From assembly GCA_031261125.1 (NCBI GenBank), contig JAISJZ010000164.1, positions 1 to 9,077 on the forward strand: a stretch of DNA of 9,077 nucleotides, given 5' to 3'. Every line of letters begins with the position of its first letter. The stretch's first letter is position 1. Positions 1 to 5,557 of the stretch are shown in pieces. The notes under the pieces were generated by a model. The model was not told where the DNA came from. It searched no databases and was given only the letters and a program-made list of their open reading frames with translations. Source of the DNA: Planctomycetaceae bacterium. GTDB lineage: Bacteria > Planctomycetota > Planctomycetia > Pirellulales > Thermoguttaceae. Both the position numbers and the translations under genes were made by a program.

Positions 1-109
1 GCGGCACTTCCTTTTGCGGTTCTGCGGCATTGGCGGACGGGTTCAGCATTGCAGCACCGGCGAAAACGCCGAGACCGGCACCAAGAAAATTACGGCGTGA
101 TGTTTGCAT
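1..109 (-). CDS. N-terminus of a Tat-exported protein (partial)
   Basis: Only the first 36 codons are visible; the gene runs off the left edge. The start MQTSRRNFLGAG carries a twin-arginine motif (S-R-R-N-F-L). A Gly/Ala-rich hydrophobic stretch follows, then an Ala-x-Ala-type cleavage region near residues 27-29 (ANA then AEPQ). This is a classical Tat signal peptide, so the protein is probably folded in the cytoplasm and exported. In planctomycetes such leaders often sit on Gfo/Idh/MocA-type oxidoreductases, sulfatases or sugar isomerases, but nothing of the mature protein is visible, so I do not assign a function. The ATG is supported by the signal peptide and by a consensus promoter about 40 bases upstream. 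No convincing Shine-Dalgarno precedes it. Confidence 0.85.
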   Translation of the reverse strand, partial: MQTSRRNFLGAGLGVFAGAAMLNPSANAAEPQKEVP

Positions 110-155
110 CGGAGTAGTGAACAGGAAATATGAAATAGTATAAAATCGTCAGGGC

Positions 156-184
156 ATTATACATTATCCCTTACCTGTTGTCAA
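156..184 (-). promoter_or_regulatory. Consensus sigma-70 promoter for the Tat-protein gene
   Basis: Read on the minus strand, TTGACA (184-179) is followed by exactly 17 bases and then TATAAT (161-156). Both hexamers match the consensus 6/6 at optimal spacing. Transcription should begin near 149, giving a 5' leader of about 40 bases before the start codon at 109. The -35 box overlaps the TTG at 178 that could formally start nnrD, which favours the ATG at 187 for that gene. Confidence 0.85.
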
Positions 185-186
185 TA

Positions 187-1056
187 ATGAGAACGGACCG
201 TATCGAACATTTGCCGCGGCTGCCGCAGCGTGAACGTACTGGACATAAAGGAACCTACGGTACCGTTCTGGGCATCGGCGGTTCCCGCGGAATGGCTGGT
301 GCCGCTGCCCTTGCCGGAAAAGCCGCTCTGTTGACCGGCTGCGGTCTCGTCCGCCTCGCTGTCCCCGACCCCGTACTGGAAACCGCCGCCGGATTTTATC
401 CCGAATTAACAACCCTGCCGTGTCCCGCCGGCAAAAAAGGACGTTTTGCTCTGTCCGCTCTTGAAGTGCTATTGGAATACGCCGAACAGGCAACGGCGGT
501 ATTTCTCGGTCCCGGTTTGGGACGCTCCGCCGGTCTCGACATTCTCGTACCGTCCTTTCTCCGGCAAAATGTTAAACCGCTCGTTGTTGATGCCGATGCA
601 CTAAACGCCGTTGCCGTTTTCGGTACCGAACAGATGATGAAAAACATTATTTTTACACCGCACCCCGGCGAGTTCGCCCGCTTAATCGGTTCTGCACCGC
701 CGCCGGAAGAACAATTAGATGAACGGATTGCCGCTGCCGCTGAATTTGCTCAACGATGCCGGATTACGCTGGTCTTGAAAGGACATCGAACGATTATCAC
801 GGACGGCAAACAGACGGCAGTTAATTCGACCGGCAATCCGGGGATGGCAACCGGCGGCAGCGGCGATGTGCTGACGGGAATTATCACGTCCTTACTGGCA
901 CAAGGTTTTACGGCATTTGAGGCGGCACAACTCGGTGTATTTCTGCACGGTGCTGCCGGCGATGCGGCAGCGGAACGTTACACCGAACCGTGCGTAACAG
1001 CAGCGGTGATTTTAGAATGTATTCCTGCGGCGGTAAGGCAACTAACAAACATTTAA
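187..1056 (+). CDS. nnrD: ADP-dependent NAD(P)H-hydrate dehydratase
   Basis: The 289-residue product matches the stand-alone C-terminal domain of the YjeF/NnrD family (ribokinase-like fold). This enzyme uses ADP to dehydrate damaged S-NAD(P)H-hydrate back to NAD(P)H in the cytoplasm. Visible signatures are HKGTYGTVLGIGGSRGMAGA (residues 20-39), PGLG (109-112), DADALN (135-140), TPHPGE (157-162) and the nucleotide/catalytic motif NPGMATGGSGDVL (217-229, with D227 as the likely catalytic Asp). No N-terminal epimerase (NnrE) domain is fused, so epimerisation must be done by a separate protein. An in-frame TTG at 178 is possible, but ATG 187 is preferred because the family starts close to the HKGTYG block and 178 lies in the opposing promoter. 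No Shine-Dalgarno is seen. The gene diverges from the Tat-protein gene and converges on the unknown secreted-protein gene. Confidence 0.95.
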   Translation: MRTDRIEHLPRLPQRERTGHKGTYGTVLGIGGSRGMAGAAALAGKAALLTGCGLVRLAVPDPVLETAAGFYPELTTLPCPAGKKGRFALSALEVLLEYAEQATAVFLGPGLGRSAGLDILVPSFLRQNVKPLVVDADALNAVAVFGTEQMMKNIIFTPHPGEFARLIGSAPPPEEQLDERIAAAAEFAQRCRITLVLKGHRTIITDGKQTAVNSTGNPGMATGGSGDVLTGIITSLLAQGFTAFEAAQLGVFLHGAAGDAAAERYTEPCVTAAVILECIPAAVRQLTNI

Positions 1057-1164
1057 CACCGCCTCTTTTACCGCCCTTTCGGATTCGGTCCGTATTTGTT
1101 CGGTCCCGGTTTGCTGTCGATACTGCCGATAACGAAATTTTTAGTCTATCTTGCGTACTACTGG

Positions 1165-2361
1165 CTACCGGTTAACCTGCCACGTTTCTTTAATCTTGAA
1201 ATTCGTCCTTGGAAAAGTAACCTCCGCACTGAAGGATGTGCATCTATCTTTTAGTTTGTTATTACCTTTTATCGTCCATCCGTTTCCTGCTGTCCAACCA
1301 CTGTCAGAAGCGAAGTACGTTTGCCCTTCACCATCAAAAGTTACAGATAGTTTGCACGGCGGCAAACGTGAAAATCCCTGCATATAAATTGTCGCTGAAC
1401 GCGCCCAATTATCGAATATTCCCTCTGATGCTTCTGAATAACGTGCCGTCAGTTTCACATCCTTAAACATCGTTGCAAAATCGGAATCCCGTTCTGCCTG
1501 ACCATATTGGTATTGAACGGACGTTGAATATTTCGGCGAAAGCAAGGTTAAATCCACTTGTTTGACGCTGACCGCAGTTCGACGGAGAATTATCTCGCCA
1601 TCGAATTCTGTGCCTGCGGCACATATCGTGCATAAATCAGTCCCTTTTTCCCACGTTTCAAGGAAAAACACACTCGTTGCGGTATCGCCTTTTTCACCTG
1701 TTATCTTTACTTCGATAACACAATCCGACAAATTCTCTCCGATATTTTCGATAGAGAGGCAATCAAAAGCACACGGGAATTCGTGAAATTCTGCGTTAAT
1801 ACGCTCACCGTTTTTCGATTTCGTTAACGTTGCAGCATAGGTTTTAGCAATCCTTGGTAATAGACGCTGTGCGATTTCTGCCTTTTTGATGGATTTGACA
1901 AGTCCTTTGAATTCATTGTCGATTGCTTCTTGTTTTGTATTTTCAGATTGGTACGTTTCGATTGAAGTTCCGGTCGGTGGCAATCCATAACCGAGTAGAA
2001 ATCCATCCAAAAAACTTGCTCCAACCACCTTCCAATTATTCGGTTTGGGAAGGTTATCAATCGTTTCAAGCCGGTTGATTTCATCAGTAACAGCGGCCAA
2101 CGCTTCTGTTGCGAGGTGCTGGATTTCTGCGTTTTCTGATTTGACTTTTGCCAAATCGAATTTGTGTGTTTGCATTTCCAAACGGACTTCTTGTTGATTT
2201 CGTTCTTTCATTGCTGCGTCAATGTCAGGATAGAGTTCATCAGCGAGGCATTTGGCAACAGTCCGCAAGTCGGCGGGAAATTCCTCGGCGTTGGTTGCTC
2301 GGCAAAAGAAAACCGAGAGAACGAAAACGATGACGACGATACGAGAGATTTGGTTTTTCAT
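1165..2361 (-). CDS. Unrecognised secreted protein with helical N-terminal half
   Basis: I do not recognise the 398-residue product. It starts with a Sec signal peptide: Lys/Arg at residues 2-7, a hydrophobic core at 8-19 and probable cleavage after TNA (25). There is no lipobox around Cys20. Residues 48-100 are charged and heptad-like, suggesting a coiled coil. A Gly-rich, weakly hydrophobic patch follows at 112-128. The C-terminal half (about 200-398) is rich in beta-type sequence, Trp, Thr and several Cys, as in secreted beta-sandwich proteins. The frame could be extended upstream to 2460, but the ATG at 2361 is chosen because GGAG lies 8 bases before it and the signal peptide begins there. 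By eye it is AT-richer than the core genes either side. It is isolated, with no co-directional partner close by, so it is probably an accessory gene with an envelope or extracellular role. Confidence 0.75.
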   Translation of the reverse strand: MKNQISRIVVIVFVLSVFFCRATNAEEFPADLRTVAKCLADELYPDIDAAMKERNQQEVRLEMQTHKFDLAKVKSENAEIQHLATEALAAVTDEINRLETIDNLPKPNNWKVVGASFLDGFLLGYGLPPTGTSIETYQSENTKQEAIDNEFKGLVKSIKKAEIAQRLLPRIAKTYAATLTKSKNGERINAEFHEFPCAFDCLSIENIGENLSDCVIEVKITGEKGDTATSVFFLETWEKGTDLCTICAAGTEFDGEIILRRTAVSVKQVDLTLLSPKYSTSVQYQYGQAERDSDFATMFKDVKLTARYSEASEGIFDNWARSATIYMQGFSRLPPCKLSVTFDGEGQTYFASDSGWTAGNGWTIKGNNKLKDRCTSFSAEVTFPRTNFKIKETWQVNR

Positions 2362-2369
2362 TGTGGTGT

Positions 2370-2373
2370 CTCC
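2370..2373 (-). promoter_or_regulatory. Shine-Dalgarno deciding the start of the secreted-protein gene
   Basis: GGAG on the minus strand lies 8 bases before the ATG at 2361. It sets this start over the longer in-frame possibility at 2460, which would also bury the signal peptide 33 residues inside the protein. Confidence 0.65.
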
Positions 2374-2480
2374 AAAAAAGGGGATGACAGGAAAAAGTAT
2401 CAATGTTCGCAGAATAACGTTTTGCCTTCCAGAACACGGCAACCTTCTAGAGTCAAACAAGAAAGAGTGCCCAATTCTGT

Positions 2481-2610
2481 GTTGTTGTCAAAACCTTTCC
2501 ACGGGCATAATCCACAACACCGAAGGCACTCTCCGCACGGAGAGCGTCCTTGTGATGTTGCCGGATTATAGAAACCTCACGGTTTCAAGTGGAAATTTTT
2601 GACAGGCAAC
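2481..2610. repeat. 130-bp imperfect palindrome (MITE-like or structured RNA)
   Basis: The two halves are complementary in nested blocks. 2481-2484 pairs with 2607-2610 (GTTG/CAAC) and 2487-2493 with 2597-2603 (GTCAAAA/TTTTGAC). 2496-2502 pairs with 2589-2595 (TTTCCAC/GTGGAAA) and 2507-2513 with 2563-2569 (ATAATCC/GGATTAT). 2515-2519 pairs with 2556-2560 (CAACA/TGTTG) and 2523-2526 with 2548-2551 (AAGG/CCTT). 2529-2534 pairs with 2539-2544 (CTCTCC/GGAGAG), closing a GCAC tetraloop. The right arm carries an extra self-contained hairpin, GAAACC-TCAC-GGTTTC (2571-2586). In total about 46 base pairs form a three-way junction. It lies in non-coding DNA, 120 bases upstream of the secreted-protein gene. 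No transposase is nearby and I found no clear target-site duplication, so its nature is open: a MITE-like snapback element or a leader/ncRNA. The structure itself is plain in the sequence. Confidence 0.7.
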
Positions 2611-2797
2611 TAACGCTAATTTTCAGTTTGAAAACTTTATTTCGATACGATATTCCTTGGGGTTAGTCATCGGCGAAGTACCGGCAACGGGGAAAAATTT
2701 AACAAATCGGTTTTGGATTGCAACAGGGGCGGTGAAAAAAATTCAAGAAAAAGCCGGCGGCACTTTGACCGTCGATATTGAGGACTACGAAGAGTGA
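2603..2797 (+). pseudogene. C-terminal remnant or short unrecognised frame
   Basis: This open frame runs from just after a TGA at 2600-2602 to a TGA at 2795-2797. It encodes about 64 residues and has no ATG or GTG; the only conventional alternative start is a TTG at 2657 without a Shine-Dalgarno. The second half looks protein-like: LGLVIGEVPATGKNLTNRFW (from about residue 19), then an amphipathic helix, AVKKIQEKAGG, and an acidic end, DIEDYEE. This looks like the tail of a gene whose 5' part has been lost. Its 5' end runs into the right arm of the palindrome. It overlaps the convergent ferredoxin gene by 13 bases at its 3' end. I cannot name the family, and it could also be a chance frame. 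Confidence 0.35.
2748..2766 (-). terminator. Possible weak terminator after the ferredoxin gene
   Basis: On the minus strand, 20-40 bases past the ferredoxin stop, a short GCC-GCC-GGC stem-loop flanked by AAAG is followed directly by TTTTT. A second run of seven T lies slightly further on. The stem is only three G-C pairs plus A-T pairs, so it is weak, and it also lies inside the plus-strand remnant. Position is the main support. Confidence 0.22.
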
Positions 2798-3444
2798 CGG
2801 AGTTCAAACTTGTCAACTTCGTCAACCAGAACATCCAATTCGTCTTCCCAATCGTCCCGTTCGCCGGAAATCCGCGGGTCGTCGTACAACGGGAACATTA
2901 TCGCTTTTCCGGGACAAACCCGGCTGCACGCCGGACAACCGTCGCGGCACGCATCCGGCTGTTCCACAAACGGTTTGTCATTTTCACCGACGGCATAAAC
3001 GCCGAAAAGACAAAAATTGACACATTCCAAACAGCCGATACAGCGTTCTGTATCGAGCATCGGATACCACCGGTTCTCCGCCGCTTCATCCAATCGCTCA
3101 ACTTTTCCGCCGGGAATGTTGCCGGGAAGCAGTCCGTTGTGCTGCCATTCCCTGACGGCTTGGCACAACAAGTCAACGTTTTCCAGCCGGGAATCAAACA
3201 CTGCCGGAGGTTTTTCCCGCTGCGTGATTTGCTGCACCAAAATACTCAACGGACGCGGCGGCAACGGAGCAAAGACGGCAAGCGGTTCATCAAGCGTTTG
3301 GAGAGCGGCAGCCGTTTTTCCGGTACGTTTCAAATCGTAGAGGAACGGCACACTCCAAACGAGTGTTTCTAAATTTCCTGCTAATGTTTCCGCAAGTTGC
3401 GTATCGAATTTTGTTTCGTTCCGGTGCCGCGATATGATGAGCAT
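2785..3444 (-). CDS. Dicluster (2x[4Fe-4S]) ferredoxin-domain protein
   Basis: The 219-residue product has a bacterial-type 2[4Fe-4S] ferredoxin module in its C-terminal half. The first motif is C135-x2-C138-x2-C141-x3-C145. The second is C166-x3-C170-x2-C173-x3-C177-P, with one extra residue between its first two cysteines. The preceding 130 residues have no cysteine-cluster motif and do not resemble a family I can name; they contain a Pro-rich AVFAPLPPRPLS segment near 56-67. The tail (about 187-219) is very acidic (ERDDWEDELDVLVDEVD). There is no signal peptide, so it probably acts as a cytoplasmic electron carrier or the redox part of a larger assembly. It is the last gene of the cluster, 43 bases after the ABC ATPase. 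The ATG at 3444 has no good Shine-Dalgarno, so the exact start is less certain than the domain. Confidence 0.85.
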   Translation of the reverse strand: MLIISRHRNETKFDTQLAETLAGNLETLVWSVPFLYDLKRTGKTAAALQTLDEPLAVFAPLPPRPLSILVQQITQREKPPAVFDSRLENVDLLCQAVREWQHNGLLPGNIPGGKVERLDEAAENRWYPMLDTERCIGCLECVNFCLFGVYAVGENDKPFVEQPDACRDGCPACSRVCPGKAIMFPLYDDPRISGERDDWEDELDVLVDEVDKFELRHSS

Positions 3445-3487
3445 TTATTTGAATCGGAATCCAGTTTTCTTTGAGTATATCGCAAAC

Positions 3488-4267
3488 TTACCGTCTTTGC
3501 AACTGTTGAGAATCAACCTGCCGTATGCCTTCACGGAATTGTACCAGCGGCGTAAAATGCTCAACCGATATGTCATAGATCCGTTCGATAAGTTCCGGCG
3601 TTAATTCTTGCCGAACAACATCGCCGAGTAATTTTCCGTCTTTTAACATCAGGAACCGGTCGGCACAACGTAAAGCAGCATTCAAGTCGTGCATCGAAAA
3701 CAAAATACTCACCGCGCTGTTACGAACTGCCGTGCGCAACAGTGAAAGAAATTCCGCTTGATTTTTCAAATCCAGCGCACTGGTCGGTTCGTCAAGCAGC
3801 AGCAGTTGCGGTTCCTGCACCAACGCCCTCGCCAACGCAACTTTCTGTACTTCGCCGCCGCTCAACTGTTCCACAGGACGGTGCGACAGCGATTCAAGAC
3901 CGAGAAACGTCAGCATTTCCCCGACCCGCCGCAAATCGTTTGCGGAAGCCGTCCACGCAAAAAACGGTTTGCGCCCCAACAGAACGGATTCAAACACAGA
4001 CAGCGGCGAGGATTCTAACCGCTGCGGAACGTATGCAATCCGTTGCGCCAGTTGAGAATACGGCAATAATTTCAGCGGTTTGCCGTTTAGAAGAACCGTA
4101 CCGGACAGCGGTTGAAGAATTTTACCGAGCAGGCGGAGCAACGTTGATTTGCCGGAACCGTTCTGACCAAGAAGAGCAACGGTTTCACCGGCGGCAACAC
4201 GAAACGAAACGTCCGACAGTACCGTTCGGCTGCCGTACCGGAATTCAAGATTTTCAACTTGAAGCAT
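3488..4267 (-). CDS. ABC transporter ATP-binding protein, FecE/BtuD type
   Basis: The 259-residue protein is a complete ABC ATPase. Walker A is GQNGSGKST (34-42), the Q-loop glutamine is Q82 (YVPQ), the signature is LSGGE (135-139), Walker B is LLLLDE (155-160) followed by the D-loop SALD, and the switch histidine is H193 (SMHD). The order and spacing, including the VFESVLLGRKPF segment after the Q-loop, fit the iron-siderophore/haem/cobalamin importer branch. It would sit on the cytoplasmic face and power a FecCD-type permease. No permease or binding protein is encoded here. Its start lies 6 bases after the stop of the small membrane-protein gene, with AAGG a few bases before the ATG, so the two are co-transcribed and probably translationally linked. 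Substrate cannot be told from the ATPase alone. Confidence 0.93.
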   Translation of the reverse strand: MLQVENLEFRYGSRTVLSDVSFRVAAGETVALLGQNGSGKSTLLRLLGKILQPLSGTVLLNGKPLKLLPYSQLAQRIAYVPQRLESSPLSVFESVLLGRKPFFAWTASANDLRRVGEMLTFLGLESLSHRPVEQLSGGEVQKVALARALVQEPQLLLLDEPTSALDLKNQAEFLSLLRTAVRNSAVSILFSMHDLNAALRCADRFLMLKDGKLLGDVVRQELTPELIERIYDISVEHFTPLVQFREGIRQVDSQQLQRR

Positions 4268-4273
4268 CGCGCC

Positions 4274-4531
4274 TTATTTGATAACGGGATTCGGTCCGTA
4301 GGCGTTGATGTTCAGAAACAGCAATACTACGGCGACAACCAGTGCAGCGGCGGAAAGTCCGAGCAACAGTGTATAGACATCCGGCAGCACTTTCGGCTGC
4401 GGTGCTTTGGGTTCTTTTGGTGCTTTCGGCTCCTTCGGTGCTTTCGCCGGTTTCTCTTTCTTCGCCTTTACCGGCTTTTCCGCAGGTGTCTGTGCCGCAT
4501 CGCCCGTTTTCTTTTTTCCGAATAAAGCCAT
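4274..4531 (-). CDS. Small Lys/Pro/Ala-rich single-pass membrane protein
   Basis: This 85-residue protein has two parts. Residues 1-49 are strongly basic and low-complexity, dominated by Lys, Pro and Ala with repeated PKEPKA units. Residues 53-75 form one clear transmembrane helix (LLLGLSAAALVVAVVLLFLN), followed by a ten-residue tail. The positive N-terminus predicts an N-in orientation, with the basic arm in the cytoplasm where it could touch DNA, RNA, the membrane surface or a partner. The repeats are encoded by 18-bp tandem units. The gene starts 8 bases after the coiled-coil gene and ends 6 bases before the ABC ATPase, so it is a real operon member despite its composition. No Shine-Dalgarno is seen, consistent with translational coupling. 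I know no functional family; a role as scaffold or anchor is inference. Confidence 0.8.
   Translation of the reverse strand: MALFGKKKTGDAAQTPAEKPVKAKKEKPAKAPKEPKAPKEPKAPQPKVLPDVYTLLLGLSAAALVVAVVLLFLNINAYGPNPVIK
4401..4454. repeat. 18-bp tandem repeat, three units, inside the small membrane-protein gene
   Basis: Three consecutive 18-base units begin GGTGCTTT on the plus strand, at 4401, 4419 and 4437, with a diverging third unit. On the coding strand they give the repeated Lys-Glu-Pro-Lys-Ala-Pro run. The unit is a multiple of three, so copy-number change would alter arm length without breaking the frame. Confidence 0.7.
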
Positions 4532-4539
4532 TGGTAGGA

Positions 4540-5400
4540 TTATTTTGCGGATAATTCGTTGGTGTCAATGAACAGGACACTGTCGTCCCGCTGAACGGTG
4601 CCGCGGCGGAACTCCGGCTTAACTTTTGCTGCGGAGCGGTCTGCTTCGGTTTGAATAATTTCAATTTTTCCGATATACGAACTGCGGTCCCCGTAATTCC
4701 GTATGACATCAAGTTGCTGTCCTTTGACCAGCCCGCTGTCGGAACCGACGGAAATCTCCACCCAGCCGTTCGGACGCACTTCCGTTATGATGCCTTGGAT
4801 TCCTTTCGGCGGTATGCCGTTGTACAATTCCGGCACCGGTTTCAAGCCGTTTTTTTTCAGGACATCGACAGCGTCCCGATAGTCCTCTGCCAATCTTTCG
4901 CCGACAGATTTATAATTCGCTAACTGTAAGGCGAGATTGTGGGCTTCGTCGGTTTTCGCAACCAATGTCGAGTATTGTTTCGCCCAGTCCTCTTGCGCAC
5001 CGCGGAGGTCTTTGCGCAGTCCTTCGACTTCACCGCGGAGCGATGCCTGACTCTCGTGCGACAACTTGACGGCAGCGATTCCTTCCTCTTTCTTTTCGTT
5101 CAGTTGCGTCAGTTCATCTTTGAACGTTTTGTTTTCTTTGGCGAGTTCTTCTGCCTTTGTGGTCAGCGACGCAATTTCCCTAGCCCGCTCAGAAACGGCG
5201 GTGTTCAGTTGCTCAATCTCCTTGTTTTTACGGTCTTCGAGTTGCTGCGCCTTTGTTTGTGCTTCTTTGACTTGGGCTTGCAACCCTTCGGCTTTGGCTT
5301 TCCAATTTGTGTGCGTCGAGTAAATCACAACGGAGAAGCCCATAAACATAATGCTCATAATGAATATAAGCACAATGAACATTTTACCCATCAAGTTCAT
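4540..5400 (-). CDS. Membrane-anchored coiled-coil protein with C-terminal beta domain
   Basis: The 286-residue product begins with an uncleaved-looking transmembrane anchor (residues 7-27, rich in Met, Ile and Phe). A long charged coiled coil follows (about 33-175; Glu, Lys, Gln and Ala with regular Leu). After a Pro-rich hinge (187-198) comes a compact beta-rich domain (200-280) containing TEVRPNGWVEISVGSDSGLV and then KGQQLDVIR. That last pattern resembles the short beta domain seen at the C-terminus of FlgT-like and some planctomycete envelope proteins. It probably spans the periplasm as a tether or spacer. The frame extends upstream to 5445, but the ATG at 5400 is chosen because AAAGG lies 6 bases before it and the membrane anchor then starts the protein. 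It opens the four-gene cluster, behind a predicted promoter at 5455-5483. Function is unknown. Confidence 0.8.
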   Translation of the reverse strand: MNLMGKMFIVLIFIMSIMFMGFSVVIYSTHTNWKAKAEGLQAQVKEAQTKAQQLEDRKNKEIEQLNTAVSERAREIASLTTKAEELAKENKTFKDELTQLNEKKEEGIAAVKLSHESQASLRGEVEGLRKDLRGAQEDWAKQYSTLVAKTDEAHNLALQLANYKSVGERLAEDYRDAVDVLKKNGLKPVPELYNGIPPKGIQGIITEVRPNGWVEISVGSDSGLVKGQQLDVIRNYGDRSSYIGKIEIIQTEADRSAAKVKPEFRRGTVQRDDSVLFIDTNELSAK

Positions 5401-5406
5401 AAAGCA

Positions 5407-5411
5407 CCTTT
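5407..5411 (-). promoter_or_regulatory. Shine-Dalgarno deciding the start of the coiled-coil gene
   Basis: AAAGG on the minus strand, 6 bases before the ATG at 5400, supports that start over the in-frame codon at 5445. The latter would also lie upstream of or at the predicted transcription start. Confidence 0.6.
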
Positions 5412-5454
5412 CTCTTGTGGTGTCAGACCCGCAGTCCCAAAACAATCCTTCTCC

Positions 5455-5483
5455 ATTCTATCGTCCATTTTTGCCCTATGCAA
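5455..5483 (-). promoter_or_regulatory. Predicted promoter of the coiled-coil/ABC/ferredoxin cluster
   Basis: On the minus strand TTGCAT (5483-5478) is separated by 17 bases from TAGAAT (5460-5455). The -10 matches consensus 5/6 and the -35 only 3/6. It lies in the 157-base gap between the RNase Z-like gene and the coiled-coil gene, the widest gap in the minus-strand block, and would give a leader of about 47 bases. Confidence 0.4.
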
Positions 5484-5557
5484 CAGTTCAAGTCGAAAAA
5501 AAGAGAAATTCTTGCTTCGGTTCATCTCGCGTAATCGGTACAACCGTGCGGCGGTGT

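Noticed and set aside
139..144. TATAAA as a -10 box for nnrD on the plus strand.
   Set aside because: No recognisable -35 box lies 16-18 bases upstream, so it cannot be called with any confidence.
2164..2571. 135-residue plus-strand frame across the start of the secreted-protein gene.
   Set aside because: It lies antisense to the signal peptide and coiled-coil coding region, runs through the palindrome, and its translation has no protein-like pattern.
1036..2614. AGGCAACTAAC occurs at about 1036-1046 and again at 2604-2614, bracketing the accessory stretch like direct repeats of an insertion.
   Set aside because: An 11-base repeat is expected several times by chance in 9 kb, and the flanks do not match beyond it.
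2604..2614. Integron attC-like site at the palindrome end (GGCAACTAAC).
   Set aside because: The core-site pattern is not present at both ends and no integrase or cassette array is visible.
4401..4454. Short tandem repeats considered as a CRISPR array.
   Set aside because: Units are contiguous 18-mers without spacers and encode an in-frame Lys/Pro/Ala repeat.
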